DNA of 48,053 bases from Dipetalonema caudispina (lineage: Eukaryota > Nematoda > Chromadorea > Rhabditida > Onchocercidae). The position numbers and the translations under genes were made by a program. Shown one piece after another: positions 22,874 to 34,736 of the stretch. The notes beneath the pieces were generated by a model, which saw nothing but the letters and a program-made list of their open reading frames with translations, did not search any database and was not told the DNA's origin. Where the stretch lies: contig JABVXV010000277.1 of the NCBI GenBank assembly GCA_013365325.1, positions 1 through 48,053 of the forward strand. The letters are read 5' to 3'. Positions within the stretch are counted from its first letter, which is position 1. Each line of letters begins with the position of its first letter.

Positions 22874-25800
22874 TTATTGTTCCATCTTGTTCATAGCTTC
22901 TTCATCTTCCTCCGTTTCACCAGCTCGCTGTTCGCGCGTTTTTGAAGTATTCAAACGCCAAATCTAAAGTTTTTTAAGAAATTTTTGTTTAGTTTGATTC
23001 ATAACGATATAAATGTAATTCGAACACAAGCTTCTGTTAATCCTCCATCATAAACAAAAGTGAATGAGCAGTGACAAATGAAACAACCTGTATGTAAGAT
23101 TCGGCTAGCGTAATCATCTGTGGTAATATTTCTTTCACATGCAAGTCTTCCAATTCATACCACTTCTGGGTACCCTGGAAATAATACATGTAACTAATGG
23201 CAATTTTATCCAGCAAATTTTTTTTGAATGAAATGCAGAAGAGAAACAGCTCCACATCTATTAATTGAATATATGTGATAAGAAAAAACGAACATTGTGA
23301 AGAATTTGGATACGATAAGAGCCAGATGATGGCGGACCATCATGAACAATATTTGAAACGAGATCATAGGTTGTATATTTATGCAAAGGACGCATCTCTT
23401 CCGCCAAACAATCATACAAGTCAACATTGCTGAAATAGAAAAATGTTCATCATAAGTTCAACCATTTTTGAAATAATGAAGTTATCAGCGTAAAGACATC
23501 GAATTAGAACAGAAACGTATTTGAAGACCTGAGTGAACTATTCGGACCTACTCGAAGCTCAAAATCTGAATCAGTGTTCAGTTATTAAATACTGAGTCAC
23601 TGAATTATAAGTTAATCAAATCTACTCTTGTTAGAATATAACGCAAAATCCTTTATTTATTACCTTATAGGAAAATTGACAATTGTAGGATTTTTCTCGA
23701 CGAACCATTGATTCTTATGAAATCTTTTATAGGTAATAATTAAATAGGGTGGCAAACGAACAAGTTGAAAACGTTTCATGAAATTCTCACTGTATGTTTT
23801 ATATTCCTGGAACAAAACAAATGCTGAAATGATCAAATACAGGAATTTCAGCGCATCCAACAACACAATGTTTTTATATGATATTAGGTGATGTAAAAAA
23901 AAGAGAAAAAAAAAACTTGAAGGAAGAAAAAGAAGATAACCTTCTCAGTAGCGCCGTTAAATTTAGTCAACAGCACAGAAAGTGGCACTTGTGGTATAAT
24001 ATTCTGCAACAATTCGTCACGATACAAGGGAGCAGCTGGTAGATCCAAAGTAAGATAAAGAAATGGAATTTCGAGTTTCTTCTCTAAAAGAAGGAAGTTT
24101 CTAACTTATGCAAGAAAATGACACCAAATGATAATAAAATGTTCAACAGAATCTGTAGAACAGCACCTTTATATTCATCAGTTTCCAGCAATGTTTTTCG
24201 TGCTTCCTCAGTTGTTTCCACTGGTATTACTTTCCGTGTAAATTCATGCAGTCGACCCCGGAATATCTTGTAGATAATGGATGACGATGTTTTGCGCGTA
24301 CCATTCAATGCTATATGAAGAGTATTCAACAAAAAATTCAAGAACTCGGCTGCATCACCTGTAATTTTTCGAAATAAAATATTGGCTAGCGAATAGATTC
24401 AATTGGTTTTACTTCGAAAAAATTTCTTTTTCTGGGACTACTTAAATCATATACGTGTTTATACATATAATCATTTTTCTAATGAAGCGAACCTTGCTTG
24501 GTTATTTGGAATTTTTTGTTGCTGCATAACACGCTGGCTTGCAGCATTTCATGAGGTGAAACATGCGCTTTGAAAGCCTTCGGATTCCATAATTTCCTGA
24601 TTAGTTCACCAAAACGCTTCGGCAACAGTGTTAGCTTATCGCCAGGTGGCCTTTTTATATTTATGTAATTTTCATCACGTAGAAAATAATCACGAAGGGG
24701 TGGGACATGTGAAAGTGCCTGAAACATAATTTTGTGACAAAATACTTTATTCGAATTAATGAATAAATAAATATTATTTAAAGATGCTCTCCAACTGATT
24801 TAATGCTACTTAAACTCCATACTGTAGCGGAGTTCCACATATTCTCCAACTTAAAACAGATAGATATATCACTATCAAGAATTAGGACATGGAGAATATC
24901 AAGTGCAAGTGAATGCTAAAAACCTATATGTTTAATTAACACCACGCTGCATAAAAAGTAAAAACATCAAAATGAAGACTCACATGCAGCACCACATTTT
25001 CATAATCATTGGCCTTGATATTGTTCAGGCCTACAACACCTGGATGATAAGTTGTCCCATCAAAAGCTCGAGCCATCTTTCCCATCTTATCGATCTCCAT
25101 GATGTATTTTGTCGTGTAAGTTGGTTTTAATACATACTAAAAAAACTCATACACAATTTCTTTTCTAGAAGCAACTCAAACACATTTTTTTGCAATTTCG
25201 AAATGTATTTCTACTCTTCTCCATAAGTTTTTATAAAATGACATTTTTATAAAATGACAACCTTGATATCATCCAGTGATGGGTCAATGATTTCATAGTT
25301 ATCTGGTAAACAGTAAAATTTCAAAGTGCTTAGATTCAGGAAAACTCGATGGTTGGTATCCAATGAATGAGTGTATGCATGGGTGCTGGTGCCTCGGCCC
25401 TGAAAATAGGCTGAATATTGTAAAAAGTATAGTTCGATAAGAATTTTTCCTATGATATTATTCCTATGAAAGTCACCAAACGATAACGACAAGTCCTATA
25501 TAATTTAAGATTCACCTGGAAATATTTCCCGCAAACCATACAAGCATAAACATTGATGTGTGATAATGAAACGGAACACAGCTTCTCGAAATCAAAGTCT
25601 AACGCGCACCTGCAAAAATAAATTTTGAGTAGTAAAGAAAAAAAAACTTCGTGCTGCAAAACTTAAAAGAGAACAATTTCGAAAAGCAAACCTATCAATG
25701 GTATCCAAATATGGGCACTGTCGACTTGGCTTTTCAATTTGAGCCTTTTTCAACGACCAAACCGCATCACTGTCCGCATCAAGTAGATCTGGATGCTCCT

Positions 25801-27622
25801 GTTCTTCTTTCAACAGTCTGGCAATTTCCAGTTCTCTTGCTGTTGGTTCTTTTTTGACAATATCTGTATTATTTTGTTCCAAATTTGTACCATTCGACTC
25901 AATCTCCAATCCTGCTTTTGAAAATGTCCCTAGAATTCTTCGTATAAAAGTATGTACTCCACACATCATACTAATTTAAAACACACTTCGAAAAAAAAAA
26001 GAAAAAAAAAAAACCACTGAATTCAATGAGAAATGTTATTTTATGAAACAATGACAAAAGAACAGGATTTAAAATATACCATCAAGAACATCACTGGTAT
26101 CATTTCTTCTTTCTTTTTCTATGGGTGAACGACGACGTTTCTCACTTTTCGAATGCTTAAACAACAATCATCAATCATTACTTTCACCGGAAATGGGAAT
26201 TTCTATTTCAGTCCTCCTCTTTAACGTAATTATAAGAATAAAATTTTCGATCAATCTAAATATGATTTAGACAAACCTATAGAAGATAATCACAACTATT
26301 CGCTCGACCTTACCAGAAGTTTAAGACATTAGTTGCACTTCAAAACTATCTGTGATTATGCTGACAGTGATTACCCAACAGATATGTAATACATAATACA
26401 ATAAAGGAAATAAAAAGTGCCTTTTTTGATGACTTAGTATCTTTATGACTTGAATGCTTGCGTCTCGACCGTGTTCTCGAATCATCTCGACTTGTATCAC
26501 TTCCAGAATCTGTTGATCGTGACCGCTTACGCTTTCTGTCTCTAATATTACCACTAGAATCTTCCTTTCGACTCTTTCGTGAAGGCTCATTTGACAATTT
26601 ATCTGGGAATATCAGCATATTGATGTCTAACGTCGTGTAAAATGTTTTCTCGACAATATGTCATTCAAATTTTATAAATTACGAAGGCAGAATAAAACTA
26701 AAATTTTTTTATCGACAATATGTATTCAAAAATTTAATAATAAAAGCATAAAAATTACCAGTTTTACTTGTTGTTACACGCTTTTCACTGCCGCTCTCAT
26801 TTTCCACCAACTCGCCTTCTTCATTACTTATAGAAACACCCTGAAAAGATGCCAAAGTAGGAAATTTTCCTTCTCCATGACAAATAAAGCTTAATTTGAC
26901 TAGTATTAGCAATACATAATCCTTACAGGCATCATTTCACTTGTAATTTCAACATTTTGTTCACCATTCCGATGACTTTCACTGCGCTCACTCTGAAAAC
27001 TAAGCAAAACTTAGTGTTAAAAAAATGCTTCCCCTTCCTTTTTCTGAAAATTATGGATGAAATATCTTCTGAATTCAGCTACTTCTGCAATCGAAGTTGA
27101 CAGAAGTATCACTGAGTATTCTTTCTATTTCCGACATTATTGATGTTTCACATCGTTTAAGCTGTTGCAACTTTTCTTCCCAACTTTGACATGTTATTGA
27201 CAAACATTTGGAGGGATGAAGAAAAAACTCTCAACTTCTTATTTACAGAAACAGAAAGAATACTTGATAGATATGCTTAGAAAGGCAGCAATGATGTCAA
27301 AACTAACGATGATAAATGATGTCAAGTAATGGCAATAATAACAAATAGTAAAATATAATCATAGCAATGACTGGAGGTAATTTGAAAAAAAAAAAAAAAA
27401 ACTTAGAAAAGGCGATAAAGTATATAATGCATGCAAAGTATGTACTAAATAACCAAATATAAGCAACTAAATCTGAATAATAAAAGAATTAGTCACTAAA
27501 TATTGAATAACTAAATATTAACAGATTAAACATTTGACAGATAAAAATATTCAAACGGAATAAACTCATACCTTATTTTCCTTACTTTCTTCTGCTCGTT
27601 TTCTATTTCTTGTTGTAACCAT
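22874..27622 (-). CDS. usp-39: USP39/Sad1-type U4/U6.U5 tri-snRNP factor (inactive ubiquitin-specific protease)
   Basis: Needed for spliceosome (tri-snRNP) assembly and nuclear. Exons (minus): 27572-27622, 26927-26992, 26759-26840, ~26420-26602, 26080-26155, 25692-25911, 25516-25609, 25262-25399, 24984-25136, 24493-24718, 24167-24358, 23941-24083, 23664-23806, 23294-23429, 23088-23174, 22874-22963. The N-terminus is charged and RS-like (RDRKRKRSRSTDSGS). A ZnF-UBP domain follows (CPYLDTIDRCALDFDFEKLC, ACMVCGKYFQGRG, KFYCLPDNYEIIDPSL), then the USP fold (GVVGLNNIKANDYENVVLH, LPPYLIITYKRF, NFVEKNPTIVNFPI-like, KWYELEDLHVKEILPQMITL). The catalytic Cys position is Asp in NNIKANDY, as in USP39 generally, so no protease activity is expected. 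An acidic tail ends MNKMEQ. The donor of the RS-rich exon (near 26420) is unresolved; a GC donor is possible. Confidence 0.95.
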
Positions 27623-29338
27623 TGTAATAAAATATTCTGTAAAACATCTACTTATGCAAATGTTAAAGAATACAAAAAATTATTCACCCAAGTTGAGGTC
27701 GAATTTAAATGGTTTAGAATGAAATATAATAAAGTTTCAATTCCATCTAAGTCTTATCCCAAACAATATTCATACTTATCCTAGATAATCTATCACATAA
27801 AACAACCTTTACACCCCACCTTTACTCCTAAATCCCCCGTCTTACACCGATTAACATCAACGTCAAATTCCTCGACTGGATAAGAGCGATAAACTTACTC
27901 GTAGGCCATTGTGAAATTGTCTGGTCCAAAGCGATTAAAAGAATTGCTGTACTACACTGATTACTATCAAATACTATCAACCAATATAATTTTTTATTGA
28001 TAATTGATAACAGTATGATTTCCATACAATCCTTAGGTAACAATAATATTCAAAAATTACTTGAAACTTGAGAAATGAAATATTGGAAATAATCCTAAAT
28101 GATAGATATGGTGAAGTGATAATTCATAATCAATAATTTATTATTCATACATATTTTCAAATTCTTTATTATATCATAAACTTTTGATTTTTATTCATTC
28201 ATAATATTGCCACTTCTCATTGTTGATTATTTAAAACGATGAAAATTTTCAATTATTCCGTAATTTTATCTATCTATCTATCCATTGATATAAACTCTTC
28301 CAATAATTTTGTCATTTACTGTTTGTTATTCACACTTTTAATCTCTTTTAAGTTTTTAAGTTCTTATTTTAAGTCCTCTTTAAGGTGGAATGTTTTTTTT
28401 TTAATCAAATTTCAGAATTTATAATTTCTACGTTACTTCTTTGGTATTCATTCACGTATTGTTTGTTCATTTTCTTACCCATTACATTCAGACTTTTCAG
28501 CAACCCATTGTTTGTTTTGTTCTATATTGCACTCAGACTTTTCGGCAGTGAACTATATTCTATCTATATATACATCATACTTTTTTTAATCGTTGTGATA
28601 TTATTTCTCGGTGAGAGATATCTTTTATTCGATGGACAAAGATTCGGTGGATAAAAAATAAAGCTGACAAGTAATTGATTTATTTCTTCAGAAAAATTTA
28701 AGTAATAGAAATTACATTAGAAGGAAATATTTCAATAAAAATTAGAATGTTTCAGAATCATTAGATTATCACTTAAATAGACGAATGATTTCTGAAATGA
28801 TAATGCATTCTGAAATTGAGATAAGAGTAAAGCATAGAATTTATAGTTACCACAAACATTCCAAAGTAGATTCTCTCGATGGTACACTAATTTATCGTAG
28901 AAATTTTGCTAGTTAATTTAGATGAAACTTTCTTTTCAGATGCTGATGGCATGACAGATGGAATAAAATCATACATAAACCTTAATGATAATGGCCTTTA
29001 TTATAGACGGTCAGATCATTTCAGTTTTAATAAACCATTTTAGGCATAGATTAAATCATTCGATTTTAGTTGATCTAATATACGATATGTATATTTGCTA
29101 CCATTTCTAAGAATCAATATTAAATATGTAAAAAGTATTACTAACAGCAATTATATGCTTGAACTTTTCGCTATTGGTTTTTCATTGGGCTTCGGGAAGA
29201 TAGGGTCGAGCAGCAATCATGAACATTTCATTCGGTAACTACAAATAATTCACATTTTTTTTTCTTCTTTTCAATTCATATTCCTGTTTCTAATTTATAA
29301 TCAAATATGCAGAAAAATTTGAGCTTTACGTGACGATG
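27623..29338. other. Intergenic between usp-39 and the BTB-BACK gene
   Basis: About 1.7 kb: 5' flank of usp-39 and 3' flank of the BTB gene. Two hydrophobic plus-strand frames (28239-28424, 28385-28654) come from T-rich sequence and lack any family signal. An imperfect ~50-bp repeat around 28455-28555 (GTTTGTT ... ACTCAGACTTTTC) lies within the second frame. Confidence 0.45.
27637..27648 (-). promoter_or_regulatory. Splice acceptor upstream of the usp-39 start
   Basis: On the minus strand GATGTTTTACAG ends 14 bases before the ATG at 27622. Consistent with SL trans-splicing or a 5'-UTR intron. Confidence 0.5.
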
Positions 29339-32300
29339 TTATTTTGAAGAGAATGTTGATGTTGACATAGAACTCACGCTACGTAAATAATTGATAAAAT
29401 GTCGACGAGTTTCAGGTCGCACATGTTCGAAATGCACACAACTGAAGAGTCGAATAACTTTGGCGAAAGAAGTGGATTGAACATCACGCAGATAAGCACC
29501 ATAATTTTCATAACTTTGCTCTTGCAAATGTATCCAACGCATTACCACTTGGAAACGCTGACAAGCGGCATCTTCGTACTCACGTTGATTCGAACGTATA
29601 CGTTGAGCATCACGTGTAAGCAACCAGTACAATTCATTGCTCGTCATTAGCTAAAATTTTCTAACTTTTACATGAGTAAAAGAAGCATAACTCGAAGTTT
29701 TGAAGAGCAAAATTATTAAATACCTAAATCCAAAGTTTCTGACATTCATTAGTTTCAGATTGTCACATCATCATCTTGACCAATTAAAACTCTTTAATGA
29801 TTACAAAAAATTGTAAAAGCGATTGAAAAGTGAATACAAAAAAAAACGGTAACGCATTGAAAATTTTTTCTTTTTTCAAAGCTGTCACTTTCCTGCGATT
29901 TCTTATAAATTTCATAGGTTTAAAATAGTCAAAATTTGTGCTAAAAGTATTTTATCAGGGATTTTAGTATATCTATATGATCTCGTTGATCTTTTGTGAT
30001 TCCTCTGATAATCACTGATTCCAATTAGTTTCAGCTCTCTTCAAGATTTTTTAACTATATTCCTTCTTAGCCTTTAATTGAATCATGGAGATTAGAAATA
30101 TATTTAAAGTGATCTGAACAATGGCAACTAAAAATGACAAACTACCAAAGTGAACAATATTCAAAACTTACTGCCAGTGTGCTTCGTTCATTCTTGATCG
30201 CTTCTTCGATATATGGCAAGAGATAATTTGCCATATTTTCACAAACAATTTGTTGGGTATCGTAAGTTACACAGCGCATCATTTGTTCATCCTATAAATG
30301 ATAAGTTTAAAATGATTAAGTACTGGTAGTCTTTCCGGTTAGCATGATCAAATGTTAGTCGTCCATATATTTAAATATGATCAAGTATTAGTCGTCCTGA
30401 TGGTCAGTTATGATCAAGTATTGATTGTCGCTATAGTCAGTTACGATCAAGTCGTTACTATGCTCAGTTATGCCTAAATTCGTCTTTATAAAAAAACAAC
30501 TACAAGTGAACAAATTTTTCAAAGTAAATCATTACATGGAAAATAGCTTTGTATGTATCCAGTACAGTTTCCGCTTTCATTGATCGTTGGCGTAAGAATG
30601 TTTCTACCAGACGACTTAATTGTGCAATACGAAAGAACATCGCACACTAAAAGATGGAAGAAATAGCTATCAATGCATTTAAAATAAACACTTTCTTAAT
30701 TTAATTTAGTTTTGGTAGTAAAATTTGAACCAATATGAGTATGGATTGATTTAGTTCTAATTTTCGTATAAAAATATTTGATAAATAGCATAAAACACTG
30801 AAATATTGCTGGAAAGATTAATTAGAAATAAACTGCCTTATATGATTAGTGTAAATGTCCATTTTATGAAGAATTTCTATGTAGGCATACTTAATTCAAA
30901 CTCTTTTCTCAAATTCAAATTTTTAAATAATATCTCATATATTGATAGTATTGTTTGAAAAAATAATACAACATATTACAACCTGAATCATATCTTGTAT
31001 CGCTGTAGAATCAAGCTGAAGTGATCCGGTACGCATAAATTGTATTGTTGCCTTGATTGTATGCCAGTGAAATGGTAAGGCTAAATTGTAGAATTATTTT
31101 TTTTTTTTTTAAATTTGAAGTTATCATAAGCTAATAAATGATGATAGGATTATGTAACATCGTAAGTACTGATTAGGGAAGAAAAAATATATAAATCTGA
31201 AGAACGGAAATGAATACGTACATGATATAAGTGAGCATTTTCTCATTTCAAAAATACTTTAAAGTGTAAATTCAGTAAAATGTGAAATATTAGAAATTAT
31301 TGTTAATTTCATTAATATTATTCATTTAAAAGTATTCGGAAAAGATCGAAAAATTTTCCCCATCTTTATTCTAATTTTCCTTCTATCCTGTTTTGAATTT
31401 TAATTTTCAATTTCAACTTAGTTTTTTAATTTTAATAGTTTCATTTATTTTTTTAACTTATATTTTTTACATAATAATTTAATTAATATTATGTAGACAC
31501 TTCTTATTTTTATATTTTCAACTCATCCATTTTCTTAAATAATTATTTGAAATGTTACATAAATTCGCTTTTTTTTCTTTTTGTTTAATTTTCTTAGATA
31601 TATATTGTAAATAAATAAATGATAAGAAAAGTATCGATAACTAACCGGTACAATTTAGGACAGGTGATTGTACGCCGGTTTTATTGACAAGTTCATGAAT
31701 GTAAAGCGAATGAGCACAAGCTAATGATGTATTAATGCTTTCCACTCGATTATCACCCCTAGAAAATTCCTCTAGCTATGATTGATAATTTTGACATCGA
31801 TGATAAGTTATCGGAATTTGATCTGACCTCAAATATATTCAATAATTGTACATACTTATGAAATTGTACCGTTCCACCACTCCATCTATTTTGTTGTTGC
31901 ATCATTGCTGCAGGCTAAATATTGAAGGAAAAAAAATAAAATGTTAATAATATTAACTTGCTGAAATAATATTATTAATATTATACAAATTATTGGAAAA
32001 GAATATGACAAGAATGTTTTTTGTGAAATTTAAAATAAATTTTTAAAAATTTGAAAAATTCCAAAAATTTTTTCCTATAAATTTTGTAAACCTTCAGAAA
32101 TTTAAAGAAAAAAAATCGAATTTTTAAAAATTTGAAAAATTCCAAAATTTTTTCGTAAATTTTTGTGACTTTTTTTACACAAATTTTAGAAATTTTTGGA
32201 AATTTAAAAAATCCTATGATTTTTTTTTTTTTTAAATACAAACTTTAGCTAAATGTGCTTGCAATCCATTGGTTGTAGTATCATGAGCATATAATGTTAC

Positions 32301-33630
32301 CGGATCATTCGCAGCATTTGAAATGAATCGTAAACTTCCTCGAAGTGGTATCAATTTGGATGTTGTTTCATCCTAATAATAAATGAATAAGATAAAACAA
32401 CACAAATGAATCCATTGATTATCATAAATGAAATTTTAAAATATTTCTTCGTTTAAGTTAGAATTTCTAATTTTATTTATTGTAAATTAAAGTTAAGACA
32501 AATTAATGCAAAGATACAAAAAGTAATGTGGTAAATGACATAAAAGTATACAAATAGATTAGATGGAAAATGATCGAAAAATATTTCACCATAGTTGTAT
32601 CATACATATCGTCGTACAATCTGACTGCTCGCTAAACGATGGTATGAATACAATGAATTCATAACTTTAATAAATTATATTTTATATATATTATATATTT
32701 TAATTTATTACGACAAAAAAAAAAAAAAAATCCTTCCATTATACAAGCAGAAAAAGTAATGTTAAAAGTTATTAAATTTTATGAATGAAATGAATTTAAT
32801 TAATGATATTGGGAAATAATACTGGAATATCTCAGTATTTTCAAATGAAAGATAAGAGAAATAATTGAAAAAGAAAATAGAAAAGGAGGAATATTTTTGT
32901 GAAATTGATCATAAGAGAATTAATAAGTTTAAAGTTTATCAAATTGATGTCCTTGTCAGTAAACATGTCATTTAAATTAATTAGGTATTGGAAAAATGTC
33001 AAGGAACGAAAGATACTCGAAAGAAAAAAAAAAAATTGCAAAAATATCAGTAATTTTGCTAAAATAAAATTATTGTTAAAATCTAAAGTTAACATTGAAG
33101 TTAGAGTTAAGTAAAGCTAAAGGGCAAATACATTTATGTAAAGGATCGAATAATGGAAATAGTAAAATTACCGTTATGTTTGTGTACATTCTCTTTTGTA
33201 TTTTATAATTTAGAGAAATTTTCGAAATTCTTCGAAAATTAATTTTGTTATCAATGCTAATTGATTAAAAAAAAAAAAAAAAGAAAAATGATTTAGAAAA
33301 TAACCTTTCAAATTTTTTTTTTTTTTTTTTTTTGAAATTTCAAACTTCCCTTCTCTTTTTTAAAAATTTCTTATTTTTTCTATTTTCTGTTGTTGTTGTT
33401 GCTGTTGTTCACTCCGATACCAATAATTTTGTTACATGTTCTTTGACCTTGCTGAACTTTGACCTTTCCTTGATCATTCTTTCACGCCCCTCCCAAAAAA
33501 AAATCATATTCCTAAATTAAGTGAATTTCCCTCCTTTCCCCCCCACTCTTACTTTTATGAATTACGAGTACCTTCATCATACGTACGTAACTTTGATACT
33601 ACGTGGAACCAATTTCGGATCACGTCTCAT
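29339..33630 (-). CDS. BTB-BACK domain protein (kelch-like type without visible Kelch repeats)
   Basis: Likely a substrate adaptor for Cullin-3 ubiquitin ligases, or a self-associating scaffold. Exons (minus): 33592-33630, 32590-32631, 32244-32372, 31856-31914, 31646-31758, 30983-31080, 30536-30646, 30172-30291, 29339-29650; about 340 residues, all phases agree. After a ~90-residue N-terminal region comes a BTB-like stretch (ACAHSLYIHELVNKTG, WHTIKATIQFMRTGSLQLD, CAMFFRIAQLSRLVETFLRQ), then BACK (ANYLLPYIEEAI, LMTSNELYWLLTRD, EDAACQRFQVVMRWIHLQEQ, FAKVIRLFSCVHFEHVRPET). No Kelch, MATH or PHR domain follows; the protein ends STFSSK. The BTB call comes from spacing and pattern, not a database match. 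The first exon (MRRDPKLVPRSIK) is short and less certain. Several introns carry minisatellites. It is divergent from the RING gene across about 1.1 kb. Confidence 0.65.
30344..30484 (+). repeat. 33-bp tandem repeat in a BTB-BACK intron
   Basis: Units start at 30344, 30377, 30410 (33 bp each), 30443 (27 bp) and a partial at 30470. Each begins ATGATCAA (ACGATCAA in the fourth, decayed in the last) and most contain TTAGTCGTC- and GTCAGTT-like parts. It lies in the intron 30292-30535. Confidence 0.85.
32038..32154. repeat. Two-copy AT-rich minisatellite in a BTB-BACK intron
   Basis: A roughly 37-bp segment (ATTTTTAAAAATTTGAAAAA...TTCC...TTTTTTC) occurs at about 32038-32074 and again at 32119-32154, 81 bp apart, with a further decayed relative to the right. 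It produces a spurious F/K-rich frame on the minus strand. Confidence 0.7.
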
Positions 33631-34430
33631 CTTTTGACAATTTTTAGCGAAATTTCAATGGAAACATGCGAATAGCGAATACGTTAAAAATTGGTGAAAG
33701 GAAAAAGTGAATGTAAAAGATGAGGATTAGAGAAAAGAAAGAAAGAGAAAGAGAATGTAAGAGAGGAAAGAGTATAATTAGCGATCTTATCATGTTATAC
33801 TATTACTGTTAAGAGGTCATTAAGTGATTTTACTTAAGTAATTATGAGGTTAATCTTTCAGAGATTTCCTTTGTTAAGTGATTATATACTTTGCGTGTAA
33901 GGTAAATTTTACAACTTTTCTCGTAGAAATATGAATATCTATTCGAATAGCATACATAAAGGTCAAGTAAGATATATCGGTAATATCCATCATTGTTGTT
34001 AGTTGATGTATTATTTTTATGCGTATATAATTATGGCAGTATTTTATATTGATATTATGGAAAATGGCAAGTTTATGTTTCACTAAATGATACGTGTAAT
34101 ATTTGGGTAAGATAATTTAGATCACAAAATATCTGTAGTATATTAAGGATTGAATATTTTTGCGTAAGTGTATCAGTAGGTAGTATTATATCTATCTTAT
34201 GTTAATGATGTTAATGTTGTTAGACGTTAGGTCATTTCTTACGTTATATCTTCTGTGCAGTAGTATGCTCGGATCATCGAGTATGTTATATTTTCACGAG
34301 GAGTACATTGGATTTTGCTGTATCTGTGATTCATGTTAGCATTCATCAGAATCTTGTCTTTTCACTGAATCTTATTGATTGATTAGACTTAGTTAATTGT
34401 TGTTCTTGATAAAGTATAGACTCACAAGAA

Positions 34431-34450
34431 AGGTCAAGGTCATTAGGTCC
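34431..34450 (+). promoter_or_regulatory. Direct repeat of nuclear-receptor half sites (DR0 plus a third, spacing 2)
   Basis: AGGTCA AGGTCA TT AGGTCC: two perfect half sites abutting, and a third with one mismatch two bases later. The first pair also reads TCAAGGTCA, the extended monomer site used by ERR/SF-1-type receptors. Confidence 0.55.
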
Positions 34451-34477
34451 GGCGCGTAAACAATTCATTGGGATTGT

Positions 34478-34550
34478 GTTGACATTGTCAACGCTGATCT
34501 GTTGCACTCTGCGATCCAACGCAGACGTTTGTATTAAAATACAAAGTCTG
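34478..34550. repeat. Cluster of three inverted repeats
   Basis: GTTGACA-T-TGTCAAC (34478-34492); TCTGCG-6 nt-CGCAGA (34508-34525); and CAGAC-G-TTTGTAT-TAAA-ATACAAA-GTCTG (34522-34550, a 12-bp stem with one bulged G). The last two share 34522-34525 and cannot both form. Confidence 0.75.
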
Positions 34551-34736
34551 AGTTCGAGTTTGGTCTTATCTGCTTTTGTTTACATCTGTAAGGATATAGT
34601 TATGTGGTTTTCAATTATGTAATGATCATGTAATTCATTTTTTGCAGAATACATGTTTCATTATATCTGTTTTCATTCGGGGTTGTCTTCGTATGAATTT
34701 TACTATTTGGATCGGTGAAGTGAAATTTTTGCTGTA

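Larger units (their letters stand above)
33631..34736. promoter_or_regulatory. Divergent promoter region of the BTB-BACK and RING genes
   Basis: About 1.1 kb between two start codons pointing apart. It holds AGGTCA at 33814-33819, 33960-33965, 34229-34234, 34431-34436 and 34437-34442, and AGGTCC at 34445-34450; two TGACCT copies lie just outside in BTB intron 1 (33444-33449, 33460-33465). AGGTCA is the nuclear-receptor half site. The stretch 34430-34560 is less AT-rich than its surroundings and has three inverted repeats. Function is inferred. Confidence 0.5.

Noticed and set aside
28239..28654. Overlapping hydrophobic frames that might be a small membrane protein
   Set aside because: Hydrophobicity follows from T-rich DNA, part is an imperfect repeat, and no family or splice context supports it.
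31990..32241. F/K-repeat protein (FLEFFKFLKI pattern) on the minus strand
   Set aside because: Product of an AT-rich minisatellite inside an intron of the BTB-BACK gene.
34522..34570. Possible tRNA or Pol III gene (GAGTTCGAGTTT resembles a B box)
   Set aside because: No cloverleaf or matching A box could be formed; only simple hairpins are present.
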